Shown here one piece after another: positions 52,457-52,672 of a stretch of DNA of 52,672 nt. Origin of the DNA: Flammeovirgaceae bacterium (GTDB lineage Bacteria > Bacteroidota > Bacteroidia > Cytophagales > Cyclobacteriaceae); assembly GCA_012032815.1 (NCBI GenBank), contig JAAUQD010000006.1, positions 1-52,672 of the forward strand, in the 5' to 3' direction. A program made the translations under genes and the position numbers. The notes under the pieces are model-generated. The model searched no databases. It was not told the origin of the DNA and saw nothing but the letters and a program-made list of their open reading frames with translations. Position 1 is the first letter of the stretch; every line of letters begins with the position of its first letter.

Positions 52457-52672
52457 TTACCCTTTTATTTGGTACCTGACCCCTAATTTTGATGATGTAT
52501 CCGGTGACTCACAAAATCCTGAACCAAAACTAGTTGGTCAAGAATTTGAAGGTGGCTTTATTTTCTATGTTGATAAGTCAGGACAACGTTTGTGTTTCTG
52601 CAGTGGTGCCTTTTCGAAGCCGCGTCCTGTCCCCGAAACGAAAACGTTGAACGAAGATAGAACTTTAAATCA
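52457..52672 (+). other. open frame of unclear status running off the window end
   Basis: In-frame ...DDVSGDSQNPEPKLVGQEFEGGFIFYVDKSGQR... looks protein-like (GG.IFY.D.SGQ), but no convincing start codon is seen. Confidence 0.3.

Noticed and set aside
1-52672. CRISPR array, prophage, IS element or integron
   Set aside because: No regularly spaced repeats, transposase, integrase, or phage structural genes were seen.

Overview
This 52.7-kb window has the gene content of a Bacteroidota chromosome, most likely of the Cytophagales type. Lineage is inferred from gene families and from TTTG-N19-TAnnTTTG promoters; no search was run. Most of it is housekeeping: nifJ plus a DHOD-like gene, dnaB, etfBA, rpsO-pnp-rpoD, trxB-bshB1, pdxH, ggt, LptF/G-type permease, and three tRNAs (Met-CAT, Thr-TGT, Asp-GTC). 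There is no CRISPR array, prophage, transposase or rRNA operon that I can support. The dominant anomaly is about two dozen apparent single-base indels, nearly all deletions in short homopolymers. They break many genes, including dnaB, rpsO and etfA, so I read them as sequence errors rather than pseudogenes and merge the fragments. Features absent from the ORF track include rpsO (32350-32624), a small TPR protein (25403-25701), a 41-aa one-TM microprotein coupled by ATGA overlaps to its neighbours (44635-44760), and a frameshifted secreted protein (10962-11688). The best candidates for new biology are: (1) a Mur-ligase-like protein that has lost the P-loop Lys and other catalytic motifs plus the C-terminal domain (19632-20507); (2) a stand-alone Pycsar-effector-like membrane protein with no cyclase nearby, whose upstream region carries a perfect palindrome and a half-matching copy 22 bp away; (3) the PIG-L deacetylase / microprotein / sodium symporter cassette; (4) a tandem pair of small exported paralogs of unknown function. 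No complete, clearly novel multi-gene system could be demonstrated.
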